A stretch of DNA of 64,000 bases from Treponema sp. (GTDB taxonomy: Bacteria; Spirochaetota; Spirochaetia; Treponematales; Treponemataceae), in NCBI GenBank assembly GCA_017551545.1, contig JAFZLJ010000080.1, positions 1-64,000 of the forward strand. The letters run 5' to 3'. The translations under genes and the position numbers were made by a program. The notes under the pieces are model-generated. The model worked only from the letters and a program-made list of their open reading frames with translations, made no database searches and was not told where the DNA came from. This document shows, one piece after another, positions 31,941 to 39,237 of this stretch; the first letter of the stretch is position 1, and each line of letters begins with the position of its first letter.

Positions 31941-34008
31941 ATGAAAAAAATACTAACTCTTATGATTCTTACCCTTTATATAATAGCTGCAGCCTTTGCA
32001 CAAAATGTAAAATCGTACACAGTGGACTTGAGCAAATTCTCTGCCACTAACGGCGACAAAACAGCAGCTTTTGACAAAAAAACTGGAACTATCAGTTTAA
32101 CTGGGGAAAATGCCGGTATAGGTCTGGGACTTGGTAAACTGGATATTTCTAACTATAACATTGCGAGAATTAAGTACAAGGCAATAGATGGTTATGGTTT
32201 CTTTTTGGGCTTAAATTATGATGATAATACATTGAATTGGGGAGACATAGCCACATATTGTCCTTCTTATCTTAATGAGATGGTAATTCCTTTGCGTCCT
32301 GAACAGAAAACAATTAATGGACTTTATTTTACATCAGCATGGAATGTGCCATCAGAAAAGTTTGTAGTAGAAGAAATCACTCTTGAAAAAGTTTCAAATC
32401 CTGAAAAAACAGATCTTTATGCAAGTAAAGAACCGCCTGTTCTCGACAAAGCCACCAGCGGAAAAATTAACGAAAAAATCAGTGCGTGGGATTATGTAAA
32501 AAAATTGGGTGTAGGTTTTCAGTATTATATTTTCAGTATTATATTTTCAGTATTATATTTTCAGTAGTCATGAGGTTTCTGCCCCATTTGATTTTGGAAC
32601 AGATGTCTATACCGGAGCATTATTCAGCAAACCAAGAAAAGAACTTATTCAGTTTATAAGAAATAAAGGTTTTAAAACACTCCGTTTACAGACAAGTCCG
32701 GAATTCTTTTCTCTTGATGATAAATATACAATTTCACCTCAGTATATGAAAGAATTAAAGCAGGTTGTTGACTGGGCAATAGAAGAGGATATGTATGTTA
32801 TTATCTGCGGTCCTTGGTCTGAATGGCTGGAAAAAGACGAAGCTTTCAGAAAGAAAGTTGAAGAAGATGCTCGTTATGCCGGTGTAACTATTAGTGAAAA
32901 ATATAAGGAAAAATCTAAGGCACTTATAAAAGCAGTGTGGACTCAATACGCTGCTGCTTTCAATAACTCTTATGATGAGCATCTGATTTTTGAAGCTCTT
33001 AATGAGCCTGTAGATGCCTTTCATGAACATGGATGGTCACCAAAACAGGATTGCTCTGTCTGTAAAAAAGACTTTGCCATTTTGAATGAATATAACCAGT
33101 CGATTGTAGACACAATTCGTGCATCAGGTGGAAACAATGCAAAACGTTTTATTATGGTAGAAGGTCTTGGAGCATCTGGCTGGCAGTTTATAACTACAAA
33201 TTTGTTTAAGTTACCAAAAGATAAGACAAAGGATAGATTGATTCCAGTCGTTCATCTGTATCCAACTGGAGGAAGATCACTATACACAAAAGGTATCAAA
33301 AAACATATATCAGACTGTTTTGCTGCTCTTGATAAGAAGTATTTTTCAAAACATATTCCCGTTTATTTTTCTGAAATTGGCATTGATACCGGAAGTCCAA
33401 TTATGGAAAGAATAAACTGCTTAAAAGATTTAATGGCAGAAGTTACAAATGAAAAGCGTTCTTGTAATGTAAATATGATGGCAGCCCCTCATAATAAAGA
33501 AGGCTGGGGCTATTACAATGAATGGACTTTTGAATGGTATGATTCCGAGTTTATTGATACCCTTTTATACGCAGCACAGGGAAAAGAGTATCCGCTGAGT
33601 GATGATTTTATAAAAGCAAATGAAATTAAAATTGAAAGCATTGTAGGTAAAAATATTCTGGATGAACCATTTAATCCAAACAACTGGGCAAACTTTTATA
33701 CAATAAATCCCGAAATACTTGTTCGTTCCGTCCCTGAAAAATACAAGCTCGAATTCCAGATAGAAAAGACAGGCTCTGCTCCTATATTGCAATTTACTTT
33801 TGATGATAAAAACTGGACATTCAACGATCTTGCCGCAAGACCAGAAGTAAAAGTAACCGGTGCAGTAAAAGGCAACAACTTCGAAGTAAAGTCAGAAACA
33901 GTAACTCTGACAATAAACGAAAAACTATCCGTAGAACTAGAAGACGCCGCCAGAATTTATATTAACGGGCAAGACATTATTATAAAATCGGTAAGGGTTG
34001 TGGAGTAA
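31941..34008 (+). pseudogene. Secreted GH5 cellulase/endoglucanase gene split by a repeat-length frameshift
   Basis: The first frame (31941-32567) encodes a signal peptide (MKKILTLMILTLYIIAAAFAQ) and a beta-rich N-terminal domain, then runs into a stop after three copies of a 14-bp repeat. The second frame continues to 34008 with the GH5 barrel: acid/base Glu in LIFEALNEPVDA, nucleophile Glu in PVYFSEIGID, and a C-terminal beta domain. With one or four repeat copies the two frames join without a stop (one copy gives GVGFQYYIFSSHEVSAP). The gene is therefore off in this sequence but may be phase-variable. The expected role is hydrolysis of plant beta-glucan outside the cell. Confidence 0.85.
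32523..32564 (+). repeat. Three tandem copies of TATTATATTTTCAG
   Basis: Exact 14-bp units at 32523-32536, 32537-32550 and 32551-32564, preceded by a half unit TTTTCAG. Two copies more than the in-frame minimum add 28 bases, which shifts the GH5 frame by one. Confidence 0.97.
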
Positions 34009-34011
34009 ATT

Positions 34012-34416
34012 TTATTCCCACAAAAGCTGCAGTCCGTTTTCTTCGTACTGATGAAATTTCTCATCTTTACTTATGAGTACAAGGTTATTTCGGATTGCCT
34101 GCTGAATGAGCATGCGGTCAAATGGGTCGTGATGATTTTCTTTTTGCGGAATCTGGCCTATTGTCAGGTAATCGTAAGGTTCTGGGTTAAGAAGGGAAAA
34201 ATCTAATTGTTCCGCAATATGGGGAATGTGGAGAATGTTCACTTTTCCAAGATCAAGTTTTTTGTTCTGATGTTTAATTGCTATTTCCCAAAAGCTTATA
34301 GGACTTACAAATATAGTATTTCTCTCGTCTTCCAGCACCTGTTGTGCCTTTTTTGATAATTTATAAGAATCCATAATGGCCCAAAGAAGAATATGAGTGT
34401 CAATTAAATATCCCAC
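34012..34416 (-). CDS. PIN-domain toxin 1 (VapC-like)
   Basis: 134 residues. Acidic residues of the PIN active site appear in YLIDTHILLW (Asp6), FWEIAIK and HHDPFDRMLIQQA. The family cleaves RNA with magnesium. It lies 9 bp after its Phd-type antitoxin gene. It belongs to the subtype with the IDTHILLW and HDPFDR motifs, distinct from the neighbouring toxin 2. Confidence 0.88.
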   Translation of the reverse strand: MGYLIDTHILLWAIMDSYKLSKKAQQVLEDERNTIFVSPISFWEIAIKHQNKKLDLGKVNILHIPHIAEQLDFSLLNPEPYDYLTIGQIPQKENHHDPFDRMLIQQAIRNNLVLISKDEKFHQYEENGLQLLWE

Positions 34417-34425
34417 AAGCCCCTC

Positions 34426-34680
34426 CTACATTAAATCATCCATATCATCAAAAAGCCATTCCGGAGTTATTTCAAAGCTTTCATCTTCCCAAAGTGGACC
34501 TAAGTGATTGTATGATCCAAGAGGACGCTTTTTTCTTTTTGGTTTAGCATTAATCTGCGTAAGCTGTGCCACAGGCTTTTTTGCGCGTCCGTATAAAATG
34601 TGGACTTCTTCGCCCTGCATAACCTTATCCAAAACCGAGGAAAAATTTGCTTTAAAATCGCCGACAGTCATTTCTATCAT
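34426..34680 (-). CDS. Phd/YefM-type antitoxin 1
   Basis: 84 residues from the ATG at 34680 (an ATG at 34671 is also possible). EMTVGDFKANFSSVLDKVMQGEEVHI is the Phd DNA-binding N-terminus; the C-terminus is acidic and likely wraps the PIN toxin. There is no Shine-Dalgarno sequence; the predicted transcript starts at the ATG itself (see the promoter at 34687-34715). Confidence 0.85.
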   Translation of the reverse strand: MIEMTVGDFKANFSSVLDKVMQGEEVHILYGRAKKPVAQLTQINAKPKRKKRPLGSYNHLGPLWEDESFEITPEWLFDDMDDLM

Positions 34681-34686
34681 GACTAT

Positions 34687-34715
34687 AGTGTAAGAGTAAC
34701 TTGTCAAGTTGTCAA
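34687..34715 (-). promoter_or_regulatory. Promoter of toxin-antitoxin module 1
   Basis: Minus-strand TTGACA (34710-34715), 17-base spacer, TACACT (34687-34692), then six bases to the ATG. The palindrome AACTTGACAAGTT lies inside the spacer and is a likely operator. Confidence 0.7.
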
Positions 34716-34725
34716 GTATAAAAGA

Positions 34726-35160
34726 TTATTCTTCAAACCAGTTTTCAAGCATAAGATTTGAAACTTCGGCGATAGGTGCAAAGTCTGCGGTGTTGCGGGT
34801 AACCAGTATGAGATTGTTTGCAATTGCAGTTGCAGCTATGAGCATATCAAATTGAGGGGCAGGGTTGCCATTTTCTTTTAGTTTTTGGGCTATGTCTGAG
34901 TAAATGCTTGCGCAGCTGGCGTCAAAAGGAATAATTTCGTACATTTTCTGTACGTTTTCGATAAGGAAGTCAAAAAGGCCTGTTTTTCTTTTTCCTTCCG
35001 GGAGTTGTTTTACGCCGGTCAAGATTTCGGCCCAGATTATAGAACTTATACATGAGTATTCGAGGTTTTCTGCAAGCTTTAGAATAACATTTTCGGCTGG
35101 CTGCACTTTTGTTGGTTCGGATATGATGTTTGTATCAAGCAGATAAATCAGCTGACTCAT
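34726..35160 (-). CDS. PIN-domain toxin 2 (VapC-like)
   Basis: 144 residues with LLDTNIISEPTK (Asp near residue 9), SSIIWAEILTGV, the FDMLIAATAIANN acid and LVTRNTADF, a classical VapC. It overlaps the antitoxin gene as TAATG. The sequence is not close to toxin 1, so the two modules were probably acquired separately. Confidence 0.92.
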   Translation of the reverse strand: MSQLIYLLDTNIISEPTKVQPAENVILKLAENLEYSCISSIIWAEILTGVKQLPEGKRKTGLFDFLIENVQKMYEIIPFDASCASIYSDIAQKLKENGNPAPQFDMLIAATAIANNLILVTRNTADFAPIAEVSNLMLENWFEE

Positions 35161-35447
35161 TATTCAAAATCCTCCGGATGACGAACATCTTTTTCTATTT
35201 GTCTGTTGCGGGCAAAAATATCATTTGCTTCGGAGTCGTTCAAAAGCCATTCTGCATTCTTTGTACGCCAGTTTTGAACCGAATCAAGAAACTTCTTTTT
35301 TCTGCTGACAATTTCGTTTTGCTCAGCACCATTGATGCAGGCAACCATCTTTCCATGGCGGGTAATCTGAATCTGTTCTCCCTTTTCTGCAAGATGAAGA
35401 AAATAGGGCAGTTTGTTTTTTGCTTCTCCAACCGAAACCTGTCGCAT
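35160..35447 (-). CDS. Phd/YefM-type antitoxin 2
   Basis: 95 residues; RQVSVGEAKNKLPYFLHLAEKGEQIQITRHGKMVACI is a clear Phd fold. Its Shine-Dalgarno sequence AGGAGG is enclosed in a strong hairpin (35448-35478). Stop and toxin start overlap, so toxin output depends on translation of this gene. Confidence 0.92.
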   Translation of the reverse strand: MRQVSVGEAKNKLPYFLHLAEKGEQIQITRHGKMVACINGAEQNEIVSRKKKFLDSVQNWRTKNAEWLLNDSEANDIFARNRQIEKDVRHPEDFE

Positions 35448-35527
35448 AAGGGCTTTATCCTCCTGAGGAAAAGCCCTTAAACAAGTTTGTCATAGGCCTT
35501 GAGCGAAGCGTGCCTTGACAAACTTGT
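35448..35527 (-). promoter_or_regulatory. Antitoxin 2 leader: Shine-Dalgarno hairpin and inverted repeat
   Basis: Arms AAGGGCTTT/AAAGCCCTT (35448-35456 with 35470-35478) enclose the AGGAGG site directly before the ATG. Further upstream ACAAGTTTGTCA and TGACAAACTTGT (35481-35492 with 35516-35527) form a perfect 12-bp inverted repeat with a 23-base spacer, a likely operator. It shares the TTGACAA core with module 1. Confidence 0.7.
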
Positions 35528-35607
35528 ATGACTCTTCCAATTTGGCTAAAAAATAAATAATTAGCTAAACAATAAAGAAGAAAAGGAGATTTGTCAAGTT
35601 TAAAAAA

Positions 35608-35636
35608 TTGCTTTTTTATGAAATATGCTTTATAAT
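35608..35636 (+). promoter_or_regulatory. Promoter of the DGR target gene
   Basis: TTGCTT (35608-35613), 17-base spacer, TATAAT (35631-35636), leader with AAGGAG before the ATG at 35670. Confidence 0.7.
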
Positions 35637-35669
35637 AAAATTAAGTAAAATAAAAAGGAGATTTTAACA

Positions 35670-36749
35670 ATGAAAAAAACAAAATGGCTTTTATTATTAA
35701 TGGCAATAACTTTAATGGCTGCTTCCTGCAAGGCTGATGCAACACCTTCTGGAGGTGGAAACAACTCAGCATACAAGGGCGGCGATACTGCACTTGCCAA
35801 AATAAAAATTGGTACAACAGAATATGCTAACACTGCAGAAGTATATGTAACAGGAAAGAATGGAGCAACAATTACTGGCAAGACGAATACTGATAATTAT
35901 GCAGGTGTATTTATTAATGGAAGAACGGTAACTTTAAGTCCTTTTATTATGGGTAAATACGAAGTTACACAGGAGCTTTATGAAGCTGTTATGACAAATC
36001 AAACGGTAGAAGGAAATGCCCTTACAGCAACTCCATTTTCTTGTACAGAAACAGGAACTTACCCTAAGGTAACAGAAGAAACCCAGAAATATAGGCCAGC
36101 AGAAACAGTAACCTGGTATGATGCTGTATATTTTTGTAATGCTCTTACAGAAAAGACAATGACTGCAGCAGACAAGGTTTATACAATTACAGACATAACT
36201 GTTTCAAGCGGTCACATTACAAGTGCCACTATAACTGCTGATATTACAAAAAAAGGTTACCGCTTACCAACCGAAGCAGAATGGGAATTTGCAGCAAGAG
36301 GCGGAGACCCGACAAAACCTGCCTGGGATTATTTATTCAGCGGTGCTGCAAAGGCTAATGGTTCAAACTATAGTGATTCAAAAAACGCAGGAATGGATTC
36401 TGTAGGCTGGTACTTCTATAACACAAAAACTGGCACAACAGGAGATGAAACACCATCAAGCGGCACTGCAGGCTATGGAACCCATCATGTAGGGTTAAAG
36501 ACTGCAAATGCCCTTGGAATTTTTGATATGAGCGGCAACGTATGGGAATGGTGCTATGACTGGTATGATTCAATATCAACAGGAAATGTAACAGACCCTA
36601 CGGGCTCTGCGTCGGGCTCCTACCGCGGCAGGCGTGGCGGCGGCTGGTGCAGCGGCGCCAGCGGCTGCTCTGTTTGCTACCGGGGCAGCGGCACCCCGGA
36701 CGGCAGGGGCGGCGGCCTGGGCTTCCGCGTTGTTCGCTCCGCTCAGTAA
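35670..36749 (+). CDS. DGR target lipoprotein with formylglycine-generating-enzyme/C-type-lectin fold (TvpA-like)
   Basis: 359 residues. Lipoprotein signal with the lipobox MAASC (Cys20). The FGE-sulfatase domain (about 85-359) shows MGKYEVTQELYEAVM, PAETVTWYDAVYFCN, YRLPTEAEWEFAARGG and GNVWEWCYDWYD. The last 48 residues are the variable repeat, rich in Gly, Ser and Arg, and end in GFRVVRSAQ as in other DGR targets. In this fold the variable residues line a ligand-binding surface. Treponema TvpA is a surface-exposed lipoprotein of the same design. The natural ligand is unknown. Confidence 0.93.
   Translation: MKKTKWLLLLMAITLMAASCKADATPSGGGNNSAYKGGDTALAKIKIGTTEYANTAEVYVTGKNGATITGKTNTDNYAGVFINGRTVTLSPFIMGKYEVTQELYEAVMTNQTVEGNALTATPFSCTETGTYPKVTEETQKYRPAETVTWYDAVYFCNALTEKTMTAADKVYTITDITVSSGHITSATITADITKKGYRLPTEAEWEFAARGGDPTKPAWDYLFSGAAKANGSNYSDSKNAGMDSVGWYFYNTKTGTTGDETPSSGTAGYGTHHVGLKTANALGIFDMSGNVWEWCYDWYDSISTGNVTDPTGSASGSYRGRRGGGWCSGASGCSVCYRGSGTPDGRGGGLGFRVVRSAQ
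36600..36746 (+). repeat. DGR variable repeat (VR)
   Basis: 147 bp, same length as the template repeat. It differs from the template at 27 positions; 26 are adenines in the template (23 A to G, 3 A to T, none A to C) and one is T to G. The changes fall in 17 codons of residues 318-349. The last 31 bp are identical and include the probable initiation site for homing. Confidence 0.95.
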
Positions 36750-36842
36750 CACCCTTATAAAAACGGCTGTACGGCAATGGAAGCAAGCGGCTGCGAGCGA
36801 CCATGCAGTACAGACGAAAAAAAATCAAATCCAAAAAGAGAA

Positions 36843-36869
36843 AAATCCCGCGAAGCGGGATTTTTTTTT
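36843..36869 (+). terminator. Terminator downstream of the DGR target gene
   Basis: Stem AAATCCCGC/GCGGGATTT with a GAA loop (36843-36863), followed by T's to 36869. Confidence 0.9.
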
Positions 36870-36911
36870 ATATATGTGCTATAATAAAGATAATAAGGAG
36901 TAAAATAAACA

Positions 36912-37226
36912 GTGTACAATATCGAAGATTTTAGAAAAATCAATAAAAGCGAAAATATTGTTATCTCTCTCCATGGTCAGTTAAGGTTAAATGAACGTAA
37001 TATAACTGTAGACGATGTTATGAATGCAATTAATAATGGTGAAATTATTGAACAATACCCGGAAGATTTTCCTTTTCCAAGTTGCTTAATTTTGGGTATT
37101 TCGATAAATAATGATTATATTCACATTGTAGTAAGTATGGATGCTGGAAAAATTTATTTAATTACTGCCTATAAACCAGGTTTAGATAAATGGGAATCAG
37201 ATTTAAAAACTCGTAAGGAGGTGTAA
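36912..37226 (+). CDS. DUF4258 toxin-like protein
   Basis: 104 residues, probable GTG start at 36912 with AAGGAG 11 bases upstream. ISLHGQLRLNERNITVDDVMNAINNGEIIEQYPED and PSCLILGISINNDYIHIVVS match DUF4258, a small RelE/BrnT-like fold. It has its own -10 (TATAAT, 36880-36885) and lies 2 bp before a YgiT-type gene. A toxin role is inferred from this pairing. Confidence 0.75.
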   Translation: MYNIEDFRKINKSENIVISLHGQLRLNERNITVDDVMNAINNGEIIEQYPEDFPFPSCLILGISINNDYIHIVVSMDAGKIYLITAYKPGLDKWESDLKTRKEV

Positions 37227-37228
37227 TT

Positions 37229-37465
37229 ATGAAATGTATTAAGTGTGGAAATAATACTTTTGAAAGTACTACTACAGAAGCAATTGAACTTGGGAATGGT
37301 GTTCTTGTAATTAGAAATATTCCATGTTATAAATGCGAATTCTGTGATGAAATTCATTTTACTGGAGATGTAGTTAAACGTCTGGAAAGTATTATTAATT
37401 CAGTTAAACAGCAAACAGCACAATTGGCTGTTGTTGATTTTTCTAAGGTATTAAACGCTGCTTAA
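37229..37465 (+). CDS. YgiT-type zinc-finger protein (MqsA-like antitoxin)
   Basis: 78 residues with two CxxC pairs (CIKCGNN and CYKCEFCDE), a zinc-binding domain as in the N-terminus of MqsA, followed by a short helix. GGAGG ribosome site. It forms a pair with the DUF4258 gene, between the variable and template repeats of the retroelement. Confidence 0.8.
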   Translation: MKCIKCGNNTFESTTTEAIELGNGVLVIRNIPCYKCEFCDEIHFTGDVVKRLESIINSVKQQTAQLAVVDFSKVLNAA

Positions 37466-37493
37466 GCAGCTTAAAACGGCAGTTTTTAGACAA

Positions 37494-37640
37494 ACGGGCT
37501 CTGCGTCGGGCTCCAACCGCGTCAAACGTGGCGGCAGCTGGAACAACAACGCCAACAACTGCTCTGTTTGCAACCGGAACAACAACACCCCGGACAACAG
37601 GAACAACAACCTGGGCTTCCGCGTTGTTCGCTCCGCTCAG
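37494..37640 (+). ncRNA. DGR template repeat (TR)
   Basis: 147 bp of non-coding template, with AAC codons at nearly every position where the variable repeat differs. It keeps the flanks of the VR (CGGGCTCTGCGTCGGGCTCC at the start and GTTGTTCGCTCCGCTCAG at the end). It must be transcribed on the plus strand to template A-specific mutagenesis. An 11-bp inverted repeat (37476-37486 with 37676-37686) brackets it. Confidence 0.95.
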
Positions 37641-37706
37641 CACAACCTTTTTTAAGGGAATAATAAGGGTGTACCAAAACTGCCGTGGGGAACTTGAGAT
37701 TCCGAA

Positions 37707-37728
37707 ACAAGTTCGGAATGACAGGTAA
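37707..37728. repeat. Degenerate family B repeat
   Basis: GATTCCGAAACAAGTTCGGAATGACA-type unit between TR and the reverse transcriptase gene. Confidence 0.6.
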
Positions 37729-37738
37729 CCCGATTTTT

Positions 37739-38758
37739 TTATATGCAGGGATGCGCCTTCTTAATCGTGGATTCGACAGAAGGGCTTTCCTGCATTTTTT
37801 TTATCCGACAATCTGCCATTATAGCATTAATTCTTTCTGCTCCTTTTTCTTCTTCAATTTGTCCTGTCCTTACAAGATAATCAATCTTTTTTATTTTCTT
37901 TTTCTTAAGCTTTATTTTCTGTGCAAGTGGACGAATTTCTTTGTATTTTACAAGCTTTCCTAAAAAGGGAATGCCAAGAACGCTTCTTCCATAAACAGGT
38001 GGTTTTAAAGACAGGTTCAGATTTGATGATATGTATTTTTCAATTTCTTTAAAAATCAAAGTAAACTGTTTTAAGGATTTTGAAAATATCAACATATCAT
38101 CCATGTATCTTATATATCCGTAAGGTTTTAAGCGCTCAAGAACAAAATGATCCAGCCCGCTTAAATATAGATTTGCAAAATACTGGCTTGTAAGGTTTCC
38201 TATGGGTAGCCCTGTTTTCAGATTTTTTTCTTTAGCAATGTCAGAAGTATATGAATCTATTATTAAACCAAAAAGTGTTTGAACTTTGCTTTCATTGGTA
38301 AGACGTAAAAGCTGTTGCTTTAAAATTTTATGATCTATGGAATCAAAATATTTTCTGACATCAAGCTTTAAGAAAAATATTCCATTTCGGCAGAATTTTT
38401 GTGCATGTTTTAAGGCTGCGTGAGTTCCTTTTTGCTTGCGGCATGCGTATGTATGAAAGATAAACTTTTTTTCAAATAAATCTTCCATCACATTTATTAT
38501 TGCATGATGCACAATTCTGTCTTCAAAAGGGGCGGCTGTAATTATTCGTTCTTTGGGATCTGAAATCTTAAACTGCCTGTAAGTGCCACATTGCCATTTT
38601 CCGATTAACAGTTGTTCTTGAATTTTCTGGACATTAACCTCCGCATTTTTCCTAAAATACAAATAACTGTTGGAGCTACGTTTGCGTTTTGAAGCCTTAT
38701 AATAGGCAAGTTCAAGATTTTCTATTGAACAAATCTGGTCAAAATATGTCAAAGTCAT
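37739..38758 (-). CDS. DGR reverse transcriptase
   Basis: 339 residues from the ATG at 38758 (a TTG at 38779 is possible). Reverse-transcriptase motifs: FLKLDVRKYFDSI (Asp133), the DGR-specific IGNLTSQ at 186-192 in place of the group II intron QGxxxSP, and YMDD at 218-221. The C-terminus is basic and has no maturase or endonuclease domain. It works with an accessory protein to make mutagenised cDNA from the template RNA. It overlaps the HRDC gene by about 20 bp and is encoded on the strand opposite to TR and VR. Confidence 0.95.
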   Translation of the reverse strand: MTLTYFDQICSIENLELAYYKASKRKRSSNSYLYFRKNAEVNVQKIQEQLLIGKWQCGTYRQFKISDPKERIITAAPFEDRIVHHAIINVMEDLFEKKFIFHTYACRKQKGTHAALKHAQKFCRNGIFFLKLDVRKYFDSIDHKILKQQLLRLTNESKVQTLFGLIIDSYTSDIAKEKNLKTGLPIGNLTSQYFANLYLSGLDHFVLERLKPYGYIRYMDDMLIFSKSLKQFTLIFKEIEKYISSNLNLSLKPPVYGRSVLGIPFLGKLVKYKEIRPLAQKIKLKKKKIKKIDYLVRTGQIEEEKGAERINAIMADCRIKKMQESPSVESTIKKAHPCI

Positions 38759-39191
38759 CTTGAATTCTTGACCCGACAATCTTTATAAAAGCTGCGCCAT
38801 ATTTTTCTGCTTTAGAAGAACCTATTCCATTAATTGTCTGCAGTTTTTGAATAGTATCCGGTTTTTCTCTGGCAATGTGGCTTAACTGTTCATCTGTAAA
38901 AACTGCATAAGCCGGGATTTTTTCTTCAACCGCTATCTTTTTTCTAAGTTCACGAAGCTTTGAAAAAACTGCAAAATCTTCCTGCGAAAGAATTTTCATG
39001 TAATCTATTTTTCTTGTTGTTTTTGTTTCTGCAAAGTCTTCTGCATATTCAACAAGAAAAAACCAGCTGCATTTAGATTCTACAAATTCTTTTTGAATTG
39101 TAATAATCCTATGTGAACGCAAAAATGCATTCAATTGTTCTTCGGCAATTTGTGAATCGCCTGTGTTAATGATAAATGATTTGTATTGCAT
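38739..39191 (-). CDS. HRDC-domain DGR accessory protein
   Basis: 150 residues. The N-terminal 65 residues resemble no family I can name; the C-terminal part (72-140) is an HRDC domain (KLRELRKKIAVEEKIPAYAVFTDEQL..INGIGSSKAEKYG). HRDC proteins replace Avd in a subset of DGRs, including treponemal ones, and are thought to bind nucleic acid. It lies upstream of, and overlaps, the reverse transcriptase gene. Confidence 0.88.
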   Translation of the reverse strand: MQYKSFIINTGDSQIAEEQLNAFLRSHRIITIQKEFVESKCSWFFLVEYAEDFAETKTTRKIDYMKILSQEDFAVFSKLRELRKKIAVEEKIPAYAVFTDEQLSHIAREKPDTIQKLQTINGIGSSKAEKYGAAFIKIVGSRIQDDFDIF

Positions 39192-39237
39192 AATAGAATG
39201 ATACTTCTATTACAATAAAGAATGTATATTGTTTTTT

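Larger units (their letters stand above)
36600..39191. mobile_element. Diversity-generating retroelement locus (VR, TA pair, TR, RT, HRDC)
   Basis: All core parts are present: variable repeat in the target gene, template repeat 748 bp downstream, reverse transcriptase with the SQ motif and an HRDC accessory gene. The reverse transcriptase operon faces the template. The module produces changes in the lipoprotein and is not self-mobile. Confidence 0.93.

Noticed and set aside
37739-38758. Reverse transcriptase considered as group II intron or retron
   Set aside because: The motif is IGxxxSQ rather than QGxxxSP, there is no maturase domain or intron RNA, and a matching TR/VR pair is present.
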